Positions 6,900 to 14,389 are shown, numbered from the stretch's first letter. The stretch: DNA of 44,314 bases from CAYTCZ01 sp964436315 (GCA_964436315.1 CAYTCZ010000015.1:1-44314); one strand, 5' to 3'. Numbers and translations are program-made. Notes: generated by a model from the letters alone, not told the origin.

Positions 6900-7857
6900 C
6901 TGGGGTCAGGTCTTGAAATCGAGCAACCAACCGTTTTGTCCGGATAGCAGTATCTACCTGTCAGAAACCGGCATCTTGCCAGGGAAGGGAGAAAGGCCTA
7001 CCTTCGAACGATCGCGCGTCCCCTTCGAGTCGAAGTCCCCGGCGGCATCTACCACGTGACGTCTCGCGGCAACGCACGTCAAGACATCTTCCTGACTGAC
7101 GCTGATCGCGCATTGTTCTACCGGGCGGTCGGGAAGGCCGTGGCTCGATACGGAGTCTCGATCCATGCCTACTGTCTTATGTCCAACCACTACCACCTGG
7201 TCATTGAGACACCGAAGCCGAATCTTTCGAGCGCGATGCGTCACATCAACGGTGTCTACGCGCAGTCCTTCAATCGCGAGCACCGGAGGAGCGGGCACGT
7301 CCTTCAGCAACGCTATAGAGCGATCCTTGTCGAGCGCGACGAGTACTTGATTGAACTCTGTCGGTACGTAGTCCTGAACCCGGTTCGCGCCGGACTCTGT
7401 AAGCATCCAGCGGATTGGCCATGGTCGAGCTACAGGTCGACGGCTGGGCTCACAATTTCGCCGGGATTCCTACGGAATGACTGGCTTCTCGCTCAGTTCG
7501 CAAGCGAGCCGGTGGAAGCGCAGCGGAGGTACCAGAAATTCGTGCTGGACCAGGACACATCAGACCCCTTGGAGGAAGTGAAGGGTCAGGTCTTTCTCGG
7601 AGCGGCCGACTTCGTCACAACGCACGCTCCTTCCGCTGGCAGCCTCGAGATCCCACAAGCGCAGCGGCTTCCTTTGCGGCCGTCACTTGGCCAGCTATTT
7701 GCTGACCAAGGCGAGTGGGCAATTCTGGTCTCCTACCATGAGTTCGGGTACAAGCTTCGTGAGATAGCTGAATTCCTTGGAGTTCACTCAAGCACGGTGA
7801 GCAGGAAACTCAGGGCTCTCGAAGACCGCGATGCTTGATTGCAAGACCTGACCCCAG
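6900..7857. mobile_element. REP-type transposase element bounded by 25-bp inverted repeats
   Basis: The arms at 6900-6924 and 7833-7857 are inverted copies that match at 23 of 25 positions and share the core CTGGGGTCAGGTCTTG. The right arm overlaps the transposase stop codon. A 12-base part of the core (GGGTCAGGTCTT) occurs again inside the coding sequence at 7582-7593. The element ends three bases before an assembly gap, as expected if it is multicopy. I see no target-site duplication. Confidence 0.75.
7056..7838 (+). CDS. REP-associated tyrosine transposase (Y1_Tnp, HUH), start codon lost or unusual
   Basis: The HUH nuclease motif is NHYHLVIET, and the catalytic Tyr lies in LCRYVVLNPVRAGL. 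Other family marks are VTSRGNARQDIF, SSAMRHINGVYAQSFNREH, GHVLQQRYRAILVE and WPWSSYRST. A helix-turn-helix-like end (LREIAEFLGVHSSTVSRKLRAL) follows. The first legal start is GTG at 7056, but the frame is open upstream and reads IARPLRVEVPGGIYH directly before it. Relatives begin MARPLR, so the expected ATG is ATC at 7011 here, with a purine-rich stretch at 6981-6996 before it. The gene either uses the GTG and lacks about 15 conserved residues, uses a rare ATC start, or is recently disabled. Confidence 0.88.
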   Translation: MTSRGNARQDIFLTDADRALFYRAVGKAVARYGVSIHAYCLMSNHYHLVIETPKPNLSSAMRHINGVYAQSFNREHRRSGHVLQQRYRAILVERDEYLIELCRYVVLNPVRAGLCKHPADWPWSSYRSTAGLTISPGFLRNDWLLAQFASEPVEAQRRYQKFVLDQDTSDPLEEVKGQVFLGAADFVTTHAPSAGSLEIPQAQRLPLRPSLGQLFADQGEWAILVSYHEFGYKLREIAEFLGVHSSTVSRKLRALEDRDA

Positions 7858-7860
7858 AAT

Positions 7861-7960
7861 NNNNNNNNNNNNNNNNNNNNNNNNNNNNNNNNNNNNNNNN
7901 NNNNNNNNNNNNNNNNNNNNNNNNNNNNNNNNNNNNNNNNNNNNNNNNNNNNNNNNNNNN
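7861..7960. other. Assembly gap of 100 N
   Basis: A run of exactly 100 N, a scaffolding placeholder. It directly follows the right end of the REP-type element, so a multicopy repeat probably broke the assembly. The true distance is unknown. Confidence 0.98.
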
Positions 7961-7989
7961 GAATCTGCAGGTGCCGCAATGAGCCCCGA

Positions 7990-8604
7990 TCAGGCCGGGG
8001 CGGGCGTTCGACCGCTCCACTTGGTGATGACCCAGATCACGATCAGGATCGCCACCAGCGGAGGAATGAAGAGCAACCAGAAGGTCATCGCCGCACCGAG
8101 CGAGACTCCGCAGGCGAGCAGAATCCCGCCAGTCCGACGCCCGCGCGTCCATGCCACAAGACCGCCTACGACGAGGCCGCCGGAAGCGAGCAACAGAAAG
8201 CTCCACGAGAGGCTTACATCCTCGCCCACGATCGCCGAGCCGATTCCACCCGCGATGTACAAAGCCCCGAGCAGACTCGCGAGGACGACCATCTTGTTCT
8301 GCTTCATCGCAACGAGCATGGTCCGGCTCCCTTCGATCATCCGTGTCGCCGAGCGCCCCGAGCCGCGATGCTCGAGCCGCCAAGAAAGATCGGCGGGCAT
8401 CCCAAACAGGAGGCGGGCGAGGATCGCGAGCGCCGTCTCGAACGCCCTTCGGCCGCTCTCTCTGCCTTCGTCGGCCTGCTCCCAGAGGTCAGAATCGACC
8501 TCTGCCCGGCGTCTCGTCCGGGCAGGGGGAGAAACGCCCCGCGTGTAGAGGCGAACCCAGCCGCGCGTCAGACTGCTCGCGAACGTGACCAGCAGATCGC
8601 TCAC
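7990..8604 (-). CDS. Integral membrane protein of unknown function in a PadR pair
   Basis: This 204-residue protein has a cytoplasmic-looking N-terminal half (LYTRGVSPPARTRRRAEVDSDLWEQADEG, then an amphipathic part). About four membrane segments follow, beginning at MVVLASLLGALYIAGGIGSAIV, SLSWSFLLLASGGLVVGGLV, TGGILLACGVSLGAAMTFWLLF and PPLVAILIVIWVITKW. Its start overlaps the padR stop by 4 bp, so the regulator and the membrane protein are co-translated. That arrangement is common for actinobacterial PadR regulators, whose partner is often a membrane or transport protein. I do not recognise a named family. Confidence 0.7.
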   Translation of the reverse strand: MSDLLVTFASSLTRGWVRLYTRGVSPPARTRRRAEVDSDLWEQADEGRESGRRAFETALAILARLLFGMPADLSWRLEHRGSGRSATRMIEGSRTMLVAMKQNKMVVLASLLGALYIAGGIGSAIVGEDVSLSWSFLLLASGGLVVGGLVAWTRGRRTGGILLACGVSLGAAMTFWLLFIPPLVAILIVIWVITKWSGRTPAPA

Positions 8605-8960
8605 GAGGGGGCAAGCCCCTCCCTGAGCGTCGCTGACTGTTCGCGCTCCATGGCCTCAGCGACGGAGAGCGCCCGTTCCCCGAGCCCGGTGACGCGGTAG
8701 AGCCGCCGCCGCGGTCGATTCTCCTCGGCCGCGATGAGCGCATCCTCCCAGCGGCTCTCAAGCAGGCCGGAGGCCTCCATTCTGCCGAGCGCCTTGTAGA
8801 GCGTCCCGTGGGCGGTCAGAAGACGCGCCTCCTCACGCTCTTTGATCTCCTTGGCGATCGCAAAGCCGTGGAACTCGTCTTCGCCGCGGCCCCGCAACTC
8901 GAGCGCCGTCTCCAGAATCGAGACCTCGAGGGGGACGAGCGTGCCCGGCTTTCGTCGCAT
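8601..8960 (-). CDS. PadR-family transcriptional regulator
   Basis: A 119-residue winged-helix regulator. It shows the PadR pattern ILETALELRGRGEDEFHGFAIAKEIKEREEARLLTAHGTLYKALGRMEASGLLESRWE, then RRRLYRVTGLGERAL, and a short C-terminal dimerisation helix. PadR proteins usually repress their own operon and neighbouring membrane or efflux genes in response to small hydrophobic ligands. The downstream membrane gene overlaps by 4 bp. A 12-bp palindrome lies 13 bp upstream of the start. Confidence 0.9.
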   Translation of the reverse strand: MRRKPGTLVPLEVSILETALELRGRGEDEFHGFAIAKEIKEREEARLLTAHGTLYKALGRMEASGLLESRWEDALIAAEENRPRRRLYRVTGLGERALSVAEAMEREQSATLREGLAPS

Positions 8961-8968
8961 GACGGAAG

Positions 8969-8989
8969 AATAGGAAGATATCTTCTATT
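8969..8989. promoter_or_regulatory. Palindromic operator before padR
   Basis: The core GAAGATATCTTC (8974-8985) is a perfect 12-bp palindrome, and AATA/TATT flanks extend the symmetry with a one-base offset. It lies in an AT-rich patch just upstream of padR, where an autorepressor would overlap the promoter. That PadR itself binds here is an inference. Confidence 0.6.
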
Positions 8990-9232
8990 TGTCAAGAATA
9001 CGCAGAGCCGCTCAACCTCGGTGTCCGCACGGTTGTAGGCGTGACCACTTGCGGTCTTCGTCAGCTCGCGTTGGCGCCGCTGTAGATACCTCTTGAACGG
9101 GGAGCAGTCTTCGTTAGAAAGATCGTTGAGGCTGGTGACTGACCCAGCTCGGCGAGCTCCTGGTACTGCTCGTCTTTCACCAGCCCCTGCGGGGATTGGG
9201 GACAAGGGCGGAAAACGTCACGCCCGGACCGT
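8990..9232. other. Region without a recognisable gene
   Basis: On the minus strand a frame reads NEDCSPFKRYLQRRQRELTKTASGHAYNRADTEVERLC, which looks protein-like but belongs to no family I recognise. It has no clear start and may be a gene remnant. I see no RNA or repeat here. Confidence 0.3.
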
Positions 9233-9634
9233 TTATGAGCGCTCAGCAAGGAGCCAGCGCACACGCTCGTACGACAGGACGTAGTGAACCACGACGATAG
9301 CGGCCAGTGTCAAGCTCGACACCGTCGCTCCTACATCGTAGAGGGCCCAGCAGGCAAAGCCGAAGAAGGCGAGCTCAAGCGTGAGTCGCGCAATCCCGGG
9401 CACGGGAATGGGCGCCTTGCCCGATCGGCTCGGATCGCCGGGGACGGCAAACGTACCCCAGATAGTGGCCCCCAGGGCGGGCACGCCGAGCATCAGCAGA
9501 TACCGCCACCATTCTTCGGTCTGCGACCAGCCCCAGAAGCCCAGTGCCGCCAGTGCACAGAGCTCGAGCACGAAGCGGAGCGCCAGGTTGAGCTCCCGCA
9601 CCCTCCTGGATACGCGTTGAGCTTGCTTGGCCAT
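9233..9634 (-). CDS. YrdB-family (DUF2568) membrane protein
   Basis: From the internal ATG at 9634 the product has 133 residues and four membrane segments: LALRFVLELCALAALGFWGW, WRYLLMLGVPALGATIWGTFAV, RLTLELAFFGFACWALYDVG and SSLTLAAIVVVHYVLSY. The order LNLALRF-LELCALAALG-WGTFAVPGDPSR-RLTLELAFFG is typical of the YrdB/DUF2568 family, whose function is unknown. The frame is open upstream to 9778, but the added part lacks family similarity. It lies downstream of decayed transporter fragments on the same strand. Confidence 0.8.
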   Translation of the reverse strand: MAKQAQRVSRRVRELNLALRFVLELCALAALGFWGWSQTEEWWRYLLMLGVPALGATIWGTFAVPGDPSRSGKAPIPVPGIARLTLELAFFGFACWALYDVGATVSSLTLAAIVVVHYVLSYERVRWLLAERS

Positions 9635-9644
9635 TTCCGGCCGA

Positions 9645-9851
9645 TCATAGGCCGATTGCAGTCGAAATTCGCGAACGACCGCCCACCGAGTAGACGGTGC
9701 TGAACAGCACCATGGTGAGGAGACCGGGAAGAAGGAATTGCACCGCGGACAGCGCGCCGGCGCGAGCGGGGCGGGCATCGCTGGCGAGCGCCCTGAGGAT
9801 TGCGTCGCCGACGCCCGGTTGAGCCGTAATCTGTGAGGTTGCCGCGCTCAT
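9645..9851 (-). pseudogene. Remnant of a DrrB-like ABC transporter permease
   Basis: The frame codes for 68 residues. The N-terminal part overlaps the preceding ATPase fragment by 4 bp (ATGA), as in drrAB operons. It then jumps to LSAVQFLLPGLLTMVLFSTVYSVGG, which resembles the central 'LLPG...F' part of DrrB-type ABC-2 permeases, and stops soon after. A complete permease has about 250 residues, so both an internal part and the C-terminal half are missing. Confidence 0.55.
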
Positions 9852-10027
9852 GCTGCGCTCCTTTCGACGGCGGTGCTGTCATTGGTCGCCTCGTTCTGCT
9901 CGGCGGGGTGACCGGTGAGCGCGAGAAAGACCTCGTCGATCGTCGGCTGGCCGAGCGAGAACGTCGCGATGCCGATGCCGGCCCGGGAGAGCTCGGCAAC
10001 AGCGGCGGCCTCCTCAATTCGCTCCTG
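9848..10027 (-). pseudogene. C-terminal remnant of a DrrA-like ABC ATPase
   Basis: The readable part, AAAVAELSRAGIGIATFSLGQPTIDEVFLALTGHPAEQN, matches the C-terminal end of DrrA-type drug-export ATPases (the pattern PTLDEVFLALTGH). Walker A, signature and Walker B are absent. Upstream, near 10028, the sequence changes into an unrelated LuxR-type fragment, which points to a deletion junction. Confidence 0.65.
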
Positions 10028-10332
10028 TCGAAGTCGCGGATTCGCTCGGACGACGTGATCATGAAACAGCACACGCCGGGGATCACCTCGAGGTTCGTGA
10101 CCTCACCTGAGGTCGCCGTGGCCGTGGCCTCGTCCAGGAGCTCCATTTCGCCGGGTACGTCACCTCCGGCGACGAGCGCACGACCTTCGATCGCCATGGC
10201 GAGGACTTCGAGACTTACCGACCCGAGTTCGCGCGCTAGAGCCGTCTGACCGGCCTCTAGAGAATCGGGTCGCTTGCTCGTCGCCTCCGCCAAGAGCCCT
10301 CGAGTCTTGCAACAGATTGTAGGAGCCGCCAT
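10028..10332 (-). pseudogene. Fragment of a LuxR-type regulator (TPR region), cut by the gap
   Basis: In the minus frame the sequence reads ARELGSVSLEVLAMAIEGRALVAGGDVPGEMELLDEATATATSGEVTNLEVIPGVCCFMITSSERIRDFDR. This resembles the helical-repeat middle of large LuxR/SARP-type regulators (the 'DEATAAATAGEV...CACERVRDFDR' pattern). The DNA-binding domain is absent, because the frame runs straight into ABC-transporter sequence. The upstream end enters the assembly gap. Confidence 0.55.
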
Positions 10333-10432
10333 NNNNNNNNNNNNNNNNNNNNNNNNNNNNNNNNNNNNNNNNNNNNNNNNNNNNNNNNNNNNNNNNNNNN
10401 NNNNNNNNNNNNNNNNNNNNNNNNNNNNNNNN
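10333..10432. other. Assembly gap of 100 N
   Basis: Exactly 100 N, a scaffolding placeholder. The sequences on the two sides belong to different genes, so their adjacency is not proven. Confidence 0.98.
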
Positions 10433-10567
10433 CATGTTGAGTTGGGGCATTTTGTCGAGATCGTCGCACTCATCGTGGCGATGATCGCGGCCAGGCTGAT
10501 CTTCCAAAGGATCTATGAGGGCCTCGGGGAGCCGAAGCCGGCCACTGAAATGGACGAGTCACGCTGA
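10433..10567 (+). CDS. C-terminal end of a small membrane protein, 5' end in the gap
   Basis: About 44 residues are visible (HVELGHFVEIVALIVAMIAARLIFQRIYEGLGEPKPATEMDESR), with one hydrophobic segment and a charged tail. It ends 12 bp before the VOC gene, whose GGAGG lies in between, so the two are probably co-transcribed. I do not recognise the family. Confidence 0.45.
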   Translation, partial: HVELGHFVEIVALIVAMIAARLIFQRIYEGLGEPKPATEMDESR

Positions 10568-10579
10568 CAGGAGGCGCAA

Positions 10580-10930
10580 GTGCCGATTATCGGGACCCAC
10601 ACGCTCATCTACTCCGCTCGGGCCGAGGAGCTACGCGACGTGTTTCGTGACATGCTCGGATTCAACTACGTCGACGCGGGCGAGGGCTGGTTGATCTTCA
10701 GCCTCCCGCCCGCGGAGATCGCCGTCCATCCCGCCGCCGAGGGCGAGTCACATCACGAGGTGACGCTGATGTGCGACGACCTCGAGGAGACGATGGCTGA
10801 GCTTCAAACACGTGGCATCGAGTTCACGGGCGAGGTACACGAGGAGCCCTGGGGTGTCGTGACGCGAATGACGCTCCCGGGCGACGTCGAGATGATGCTC
10901 TACGAGCCCAGACATCCGACTGCAATCTAG
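10580..10930 (+). CDS. VOC-superfamily (glyoxalase/dioxygenase-like) protein
   Basis: A 116-residue single-module VOC protein. It has the paired beta-alpha-beta-beta-beta plan: THTLIYSARAEELRDVFRDMLGFNYVDAGEGWLIFSLPPAEIAVHP, then HHEVTLMCDDLEETMAELQTRGIEFTGEVHEEPWGVVTRMTLPGDVEMMLYEP. His and Glu residues in the expected metal positions are present (H8 region, H54/E56, E111). VOC enzymes range from lyases to resistance proteins, so the substrate cannot be assigned. The GTG start is supported by GGAGG about 8 bp upstream. The stop overlaps the next start (TAGTG). Confidence 0.8.
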   Translation: MPIIGTHTLIYSARAEELRDVFRDMLGFNYVDAGEGWLIFSLPPAEIAVHPAAEGESHHEVTLMCDDLEETMAELQTRGIEFTGEVHEEPWGVVTRMTLPGDVEMMLYEPRHPTAI

Positions 10931-12033
10931 TGGCGAATCGACCTCGACCTCCGTTCCAGGAGCGCAAAGAGCTACCGGCAATGCTCGCGGTCCTCATCGT
11001 GTTGCTCGTCGGGGGCGTCGCCGCGATGATCACCCCTCCGGCCTCGGCGGCGCAGCTCTCGCCAACATGGCCAAAGCCACTCCCGGCCTGGTACGCGGAC
11101 TGGGCTGACTGGTACCACGGGAAGGGCGCGTACGAGGGCGATGCGCGCAATCGGAAAACGCGCCCGGCCGACGCCCCGCGCGAGATCCCCTGGTGGGGCT
11201 GGCAGCGACTCGCCGTGCTCCGAGGTGAGCCGCTGACGGAGTACGAGCTGCCGCGAGGAGGACGCGAGCTCCTCCCTGACTACCGGGTGGTGAGCTTCTT
11301 CGGAGCCCCCCAACACCCCCGGCTCGGAGTCCTCGGGATCGGGAGTCCCGACAAGGCGGCAGCGAAGCTCCGTCGACAGATACGTCCGTATCGGAGCGCG
11401 GGCCGACCGATGATGCCGGCGTTCGAGCTCATTGGCGTGATCGCGCTCGCGGGACCGGGGGGTGACGGGAAGTACCGCTTTCGTCAGTCGGATAGGACGA
11501 TTCGTCGGTATCTGAATGCGGCTAGGCGCGCCGGCGGGTTGCTCATCCTCGATATCCAGCCCGGCCGCGCTCCGTTTCTCGGGGAGGTCAAGCGCTTCGA
11601 GAAGTTCCTTCGCCAGCCTGACGTGGGTCTGGCGCTCGATCCCGAATGGAGTATGCGTCCGAGCCAGATACCCGGCCAGGTCATCGGCTCGACGACCGCA
11701 GAGGTCGTCAACAGCGTCTCGGCCTACCTGGCGCGACTGGTCAGGGAGTACGACCTCCCCGAAAAGCTCCTCGTCGTTCATCAGTTCACCGACGGAATGA
11801 TCAGGAACAAGCGGCGGCTCAAACATCGCAAGGGCGTGGCTTTCGTTCTGAACGCCGACGGCTTTGGGGAGCAGGCGGCCAAGATCTCGAAGTACGAGTT
11901 CCTTACGTCACGGACCGCCGGACTCGGCTTTCACAGGGGTTTCAAACTCTTCTACGAAGAGGACACGAACCTGATGCGGCCGAGTCAGGTGCTGGGCCTC
12001 GACCCGGAGCCGGACCTCGTCATCTACGAGTAG
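10930..12033 (+). CDS. Secreted or membrane-anchored protein of unknown function
   Basis: The product has 367 residues and one N-terminal hydrophobic segment (PAMLAVLIVLLVGGVAAMITPPASAA), either a signal peptide or an anchor, followed by an extracellular part. Notable stretches are WYADWADWYHGKGAYEGDARNRKTRP, GRPMMPAFELIGVIA, LLILDIQPGRAPFLGEVKRFEKFLRQPDVGLALDPEW and LLVVHQFTDGMI. The alternation of beta-strand-like segments ending in acidic residues (LDIQPGR, LALDPEW, VLNADGFG) looks like a TIM-barrel, and acidic catalytic residues are possible. I have seen similar proteins annotated only as hypothetical in actinobacteria. The GTG overlaps the VOC stop by one base, so translation is coupled. 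Confidence 0.7.
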   Translation: MANRPRPPFQERKELPAMLAVLIVLLVGGVAAMITPPASAAQLSPTWPKPLPAWYADWADWYHGKGAYEGDARNRKTRPADAPREIPWWGWQRLAVLRGEPLTEYELPRGGRELLPDYRVVSFFGAPQHPRLGVLGIGSPDKAAAKLRRQIRPYRSAGRPMMPAFELIGVIALAGPGGDGKYRFRQSDRTIRRYLNAARRAGGLLILDIQPGRAPFLGEVKRFEKFLRQPDVGLALDPEWSMRPSQIPGQVIGSTTAEVVNSVSAYLARLVREYDLPEKLLVVHQFTDGMIRNKRRLKHRKGVAFVLNADGFGEQAAKISKYEFLTSRTAGLGFHRGFKLFYEEDTNLMRPSQVLGLDPEPDLVIYE

Positions 12034-12048
12034 GAGTCCCGAGACGAG

Positions 12049-12462
12049 CTACGCGATGGTCGCTCCCCACTCCTCCGGCGGGACTTCGCGCACGCGCTGG
12101 GCAAACGACCAGCGATGGCCTTCGAGATCCTCGGCGTCGTAGCGTCGGTCGCCGTATGGTTGGTCCGAGGGCTCCGCGAGGATGACGGCTCCAGCCGAGC
12201 TCGCTTGCGCGAAGTGACCATCGACGTCGTCGACGCAGACGTGGACGAACTGGGTCGCGTGACCGAGCCACTTGGGGCTCTCGTGGTCCGGCCCCGGATG
12301 CCCGAGCATGATCGTCTCTCCCGCGAACTCCATCTCCGCGTGGAGCACCGTGCCGGCATCGCCTGAGAAGCGGAGCGTCTCTTTGAATCCGAAGGCGTTG
12401 GCGAGCCAGCCAAGCGCACCATCGACGTCCTCGTACAACAGGTACGGGCTTATCCGGATCAT
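12049..12462 (-). CDS. VOC-superfamily glyoxalase/bleomycin-resistance-like protein (PhnB type)
   Basis: A 137-residue protein with the PhnB-like start MIRISPYLLYEDVDGALGWLANAFGFKETLRFSGDAGTVLHAEMEFAGETIMLGHPG. The second half reads THFVHVCVDDVDGHFAQASSAGAVILAEPSDQPYGDRRYDAEDLEGHRWSFAQ in type. The stretch YGDRRYDAEDLEGHRW is typical of YCII/PhnB-like proteins that lack a known substrate. The gene is convergent with the upstream secreted-protein gene and is followed on the same strand by nothing in its own direction. Confidence 0.82.
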   Translation of the reverse strand: MIRISPYLLYEDVDGALGWLANAFGFKETLRFSGDAGTVLHAEMEFAGETIMLGHPGPDHESPKWLGHATQFVHVCVDDVDGHFAQASSAGAVILAEPSDQPYGDRRYDAEDLEGHRWSFAQRVREVPPEEWGATIA

Positions 12463-12483
12463 GACGAAACAGGATGCAGAGGT

Positions 12484-13590
12484 CTACGGCCTCAGCCGGT
12501 AGAAGCGCCAGAAGTCGTTCTCGATCGGCAGCACCTCGCACTCCGAGAATCCAGCTTCTGAGGCGTACCGGCGGACCGTGTCGGCGCGCATGACAGTCCC
12601 GGTACCGGCGGCACCCTCACCCATGCCCACGGGGAGACAGTGGAGAATGCTGAACCCGTAGTAGAGGCGCTCGATCTCATCTCCTGGAGCGGTGAAGGCG
12701 TCAGCCGTTCGCTCGTCGCCGATGACCAGAGAGCCCTCTTCGGCCAGCAGTTGGCGAAGCCCGCTCAGTACCGTCACCGGATGTGCCATGTCGTGGAGAG
12801 CCTCGAAGATCGTGATCAGGTCGAAGCCACCGTCGATCTGGAGCTTTGCCGCGTCCTCGGCATGGAACGTGACACGATCCTCGACCCCGCTTCCCGCCAG
12901 GTTCGAATTCGCGAGGTCGATGGACGGCTGATCCTCGTCGACTCCGTCGACCACGGCCTTCGGGTACGCCTTCGCGGTTGAGATGCTCGAAACGCCCCCT
13001 CCACACGCAACGTCGAGAACGCGCGCCGGCGGATCTTCCTGCAACCGTGCATGGACGTCCGCGATCGCTGGAAGCCACTCCGTGCCAAGTAGCCGTTCAA
13101 AGAGCGGCCGGGTGAACGCGGCCTGGCCCTCACGCAGATCGGCGCCGTAGCTTCCGTACGGAACCCCCTCGCCGGTACGGAAGGCCCCAAGGAGCTGAGG
13201 CAGCGGAAGGGCAGCGCCCGCAACCAGCCGAGCAAACGGCGCCGCGTAGTTCAAGCTCGTTTCATCGAGCAGCACCTCTTCGAACGCCTTCGGAAGACTG
13301 AATCGTCGTTCGCCGGCGTCGAGGTGGACGTCGTCGACCTCGAGAACACCTCCCGCCGCCTGATGCTCGAGCCACTCGCGGACGTAGCGCTCGTTGCAGC
13401 GTGCCGCGACGGCAAGCTCCGACGACGTGAGCGCACCACCATCGGCGAGCGCGCGGTAGAGACCCAGCCGATCACCCAAGTAGATCGCATAGATGTCCAT
13501 AGCGCCCAGGGTCGCCTCGAACAGACGGCCGACGAATTCGTCACGCTGCGCTTCTCTGTCCTTCGCGATCGAGGTCTCGGCTGTTGACAT
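12484..13590 (-). CDS. Class I SAM-dependent methyltransferase with winged-helix N-terminus
   Basis: A 368-residue protein with two domains. Residues about 20-110 form a dimerisation/winged-helix part (LGDRLGLYRALADGGALTSSELAVAARCNERYVREWLEHQAAGGVLEV). Residues about 180-330 form a Rossmann methyltransferase with motif I VLDVACGGGVSSIS, an acidic residue after strand 2 (VDGVDEDQPSID), and FDLITIFEALHDMAHP. The arrangement resembles O-methyltransferase-like actinobacterial proteins; the substrate is unknown. It is divergent from the GNAT gene, with 56 bp between starts, and is probably co-transcribed with the VOC gene 21 bp downstream. Confidence 0.85.
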   Translation of the reverse strand: MSTAETSIAKDREAQRDEFVGRLFEATLGAMDIYAIYLGDRLGLYRALADGGALTSSELAVAARCNERYVREWLEHQAAGGVLEVDDVHLDAGERRFSLPKAFEEVLLDETSLNYAAPFARLVAGAALPLPQLLGAFRTGEGVPYGSYGADLREGQAAFTRPLFERLLGTEWLPAIADVHARLQEDPPARVLDVACGGGVSSISTAKAYPKAVVDGVDEDQPSIDLANSNLAGSGVEDRVTFHAEDAAKLQIDGGFDLITIFEALHDMAHPVTVLSGLRQLLAEEGSLVIGDERTADAFTAPGDEIERLYYGFSILHCLPVGMGEGAAGTGTVMRADTVRRYASEAGFSECEVLPIENDFWRFYRLRP

Positions 13591-13646
13591 GTCATCCTCC
13601 TACAGTCCGTTCGGAGGGCGATTCTACGCTGTGACGGGAGCGACGC

Positions 13647-14222
13647 GTGAGTCTCGATCCGATGTACGCCAAAATCGCCGCAGCCGCATTCGCGGAGGAC
13701 CCCTTGTTCGAATGGGCCGTGCCGGACATCGACGAGCGCCGACGAGTGCTCCTCACGCTGTTCGAGGGTGTCAGCCGTCACTGTCAACGCCATGGTGAGC
13801 TCGTTGTCGAGGACGATGCCGGCATTGCCGGCTGGGTGCCGGGCGAGAACGTCGAGATGACCTTCCGGGACGTCCTGGCCTCGGGGCTTCTGAAGTTGCC
13901 GTTTCGAACGAGTCGTGGTGGACTCAGTCGGCTCCGAGATCACGATCGCGACGCCGAGAAGCTACTTCTGTCCGTCGCCCCTCCACAATTCGCCTATCTG
14001 GCGTTTATCGCGGTCGATCCACCGGCTCAGGGACAGGGCATCGGACGCAAGCTCGTCCAGCGGGTCGTCGAGCAAGTGACCGGAGAGTTTCCGGCGTGCA
14101 TGCTTCGCGTCGACAACCCGAGGAACGTGCCGATCTACGAACACCTGGGGTTCGGCGTGATCGGACACGAGATGATTCCCGCAAGCAAACTCGACGTCTG
14201 GGTTTGCGCTCGAGAGCTCTAG
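13647..14222 (+). CDS. GNAT-family N-acetyltransferase
   Basis: A 191-residue acetyltransferase with a GTG start. The acetyl-CoA pyrophosphate loop is FIAVDPPAQGQGIGRKLVQRVVEQV (about residues 114-138), followed by CMLRVDNPRNVPIYEHLGFGVIGHEMIP. These are motifs A and B of the superfamily. The N-terminal half, which would set the substrate, matches nothing I recognise. The stop overlaps the next minus-strand fragment by 4 bp at the 3' ends. Confidence 0.85.
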   Translation: MSLDPMYAKIAAAAFAEDPLFEWAVPDIDERRRVLLTLFEGVSRHCQRHGELVVEDDAGIAGWVPGENVEMTFRDVLASGLLKLPFRTSRGGLSRLRDHDRDAEKLLLSVAPPQFAYLAFIAVDPPAQGQGIGRKLVQRVVEQVTGEFPACMLRVDNPRNVPIYEHLGFGVIGHEMIPASKLDVWVCAREL

Positions 14223-14389
14223 GAGCCGGGCTTGGCGACCACGAGGACAAGGGACGCGAGGATGAGGAGCGTCTCGACATTTCCGGCGATCGCGACTTTC
14301 CGGTCCGCCGCCATCTGACGGAGTTCATCACTGGGCGGAATCGCGGCGACGATCCGGGCGCCGCGTGGGGGGACGAGGCCAAGATTCAC
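14219..14389 (-). CDS. C-terminal end of a membrane protein (perhaps DUF2269), rest in the gap
   Basis: About 56 residues are visible, ending in ADRKVAIAGNVETLLILASLVLVVAKPGS. A final transmembrane segment closing with 'V.KP' resembles the end of DUF2269-type integral membrane proteins, but the evidence is thin. The 5' part is hidden by the assembly gap. Confidence 0.4.
   Translation of the reverse strand: MNLGLVPPRGARIVAAIPPSDELRQMAADRKVAIAGNVETLLILASLVLVVAKPGS

Noticed and set aside
8816..9205. Minus-strand frame overlapping padR
   Set aside because: Most of it is a shadow of padR in another frame; the upstream part looks protein-like but has no start or family.
9493..10473. Single long minus-strand frame across the second gap
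   Set aside because: It only appears continuous because N positions carry no stops; the parts belong to different gene remnants and to frame shadows.
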